NCBI GenBank assembly: GCA_002239065.1
Contig: MPNO01000024.1
Coordinates: forward strand, 1-57,625
Direction of reading: 5' to 3'
Length of the DNA: 57,625 bases
Source: Defluviicoccus sp. bin129
GTDB lineage: Bacteria; Pseudomonadota; Alphaproteobacteria; MPNO01
In this document: positions 57,542 through 57,625 of the stretch, piece after piece
Layout: every line of letters begins with the position of its first letter
How positions within the stretch are numbered: position 1 is the stretch's first letter
Program-made: the position numbers and the translations under genes
Notes under the pieces: model-generated
What the model saw: only the letters and a program-made list of their open reading frames with translations
What the model was told of the DNA's origin: nothing
Database searches by the model: none

Positions 57542-57625
57542 AGCTATTCGGTCCTTAGTATGGTTAGTCGAAGTGGCCCCCGACTGCGGCGGCCGACGTC
57601 GTGTCCAGCGCATTGGCGCGAAAGG

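Noticed and set aside
1..57625. CRISPR array, phage integrase or transposase
   Set aside because: No regularly spaced repeats with spacers and no recognised integrase or transposase protein were seen in any frame checked; the only candidate mobile signal is the inverted repeat at the 3' end.

Overview
The window is G+C-rich throughout. Gene content and order point to an alphaproteobacterium, probably a free-living or host-associated relative of the Rhodospirillales: a divergent mnmE edge, a block of dapL-type aminotransferase, homoserine dehydrogenase, glpX and recJ, a tRNA-Glu, and many solute-binding-protein importers. This placement is inferred from gene content only. Most of the DNA is coding, with short intergenic gaps, many 1 to 8 nt gene overlaps and several GTG or TTG starts.

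Layout. 1-3367: 5' end of mnmE, a membrane-anchored coiled-coil protein made of 21-residue repeats, a DUF255 thioredoxin-domain protein and an O6-alkylguanine repair protein. 3368-6409: an accessory islet of lower G+C holding a DUF5131 (phage Gp37/Gp68, three-Cys motif) gene with its partner tcmP, a fossil of an XRE-type antitoxin, and a HigBA-like toxin-antitoxin operon carrying a third, BrnA-like gene and a perfect operator palindrome. 6550-14441: a secreted small protein, a complete DctPQM TRAP transporter, a DcaP-like porin, a DUF6282 hydrolase, a cupin dioxygenase and an orphan TctC-type binding protein with a clear terminator.

14448-24399: one continuous minus-strand operon encodes a nitrate/sulfonate-type ABC importer followed by the FAD, [2Fe-2S] and molybdopterin subunits of a xanthine-dehydrogenase-family hydroxylase; the large subunit carries a frameshift. 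Divergent from it are a cupin and a second, stand-alone molybdopterin large subunit. 24417-41979: a dense set of catabolic genes (CoA-transferase, GST, two luciferase-like monooxygenases, PLP lyase, ornithine cyclodeaminase family, cyclic amidohydrolase, Asp/Glu racemase family, binding protein, ACMSD-like decarboxylase, enoyl-CoA hydratases, SDR, VOC, deaminase, Rieske oxygenase, acyl-CoA ligase). Together these look like uptake and ring-cleavage or beta-oxidation-like breakdown of aromatic or N-heterocyclic compounds, but no single pathway can be read out.

42001-48209: housekeeping (tRNA-Glu, DUF2062, recJ, glpX, hom, aminotransferase). 48405-56779: a lipoprotein, a pentapeptide-repeat protein, a fumarylacetoacetase-family enzyme, a truncated adenylation-domain protein containing a 17-base C/G homopolymer, an iron-sulfur protein, a Pht5-like binding protein, a secreted cyclophilin, and overlapping MFS and MATE exporters. 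56780-57625 is almost gene-free, less G+C-rich, and carries an inverted-repeat structure resembling a recombination site.

The best candidates for something undescribed are the DUF5131-TcmP pair, the pair of neighbouring enzymes that have lost canonical catalytic residues (29569-31644), and the homopolymer-bearing adenylation-like protein (50117-51595).
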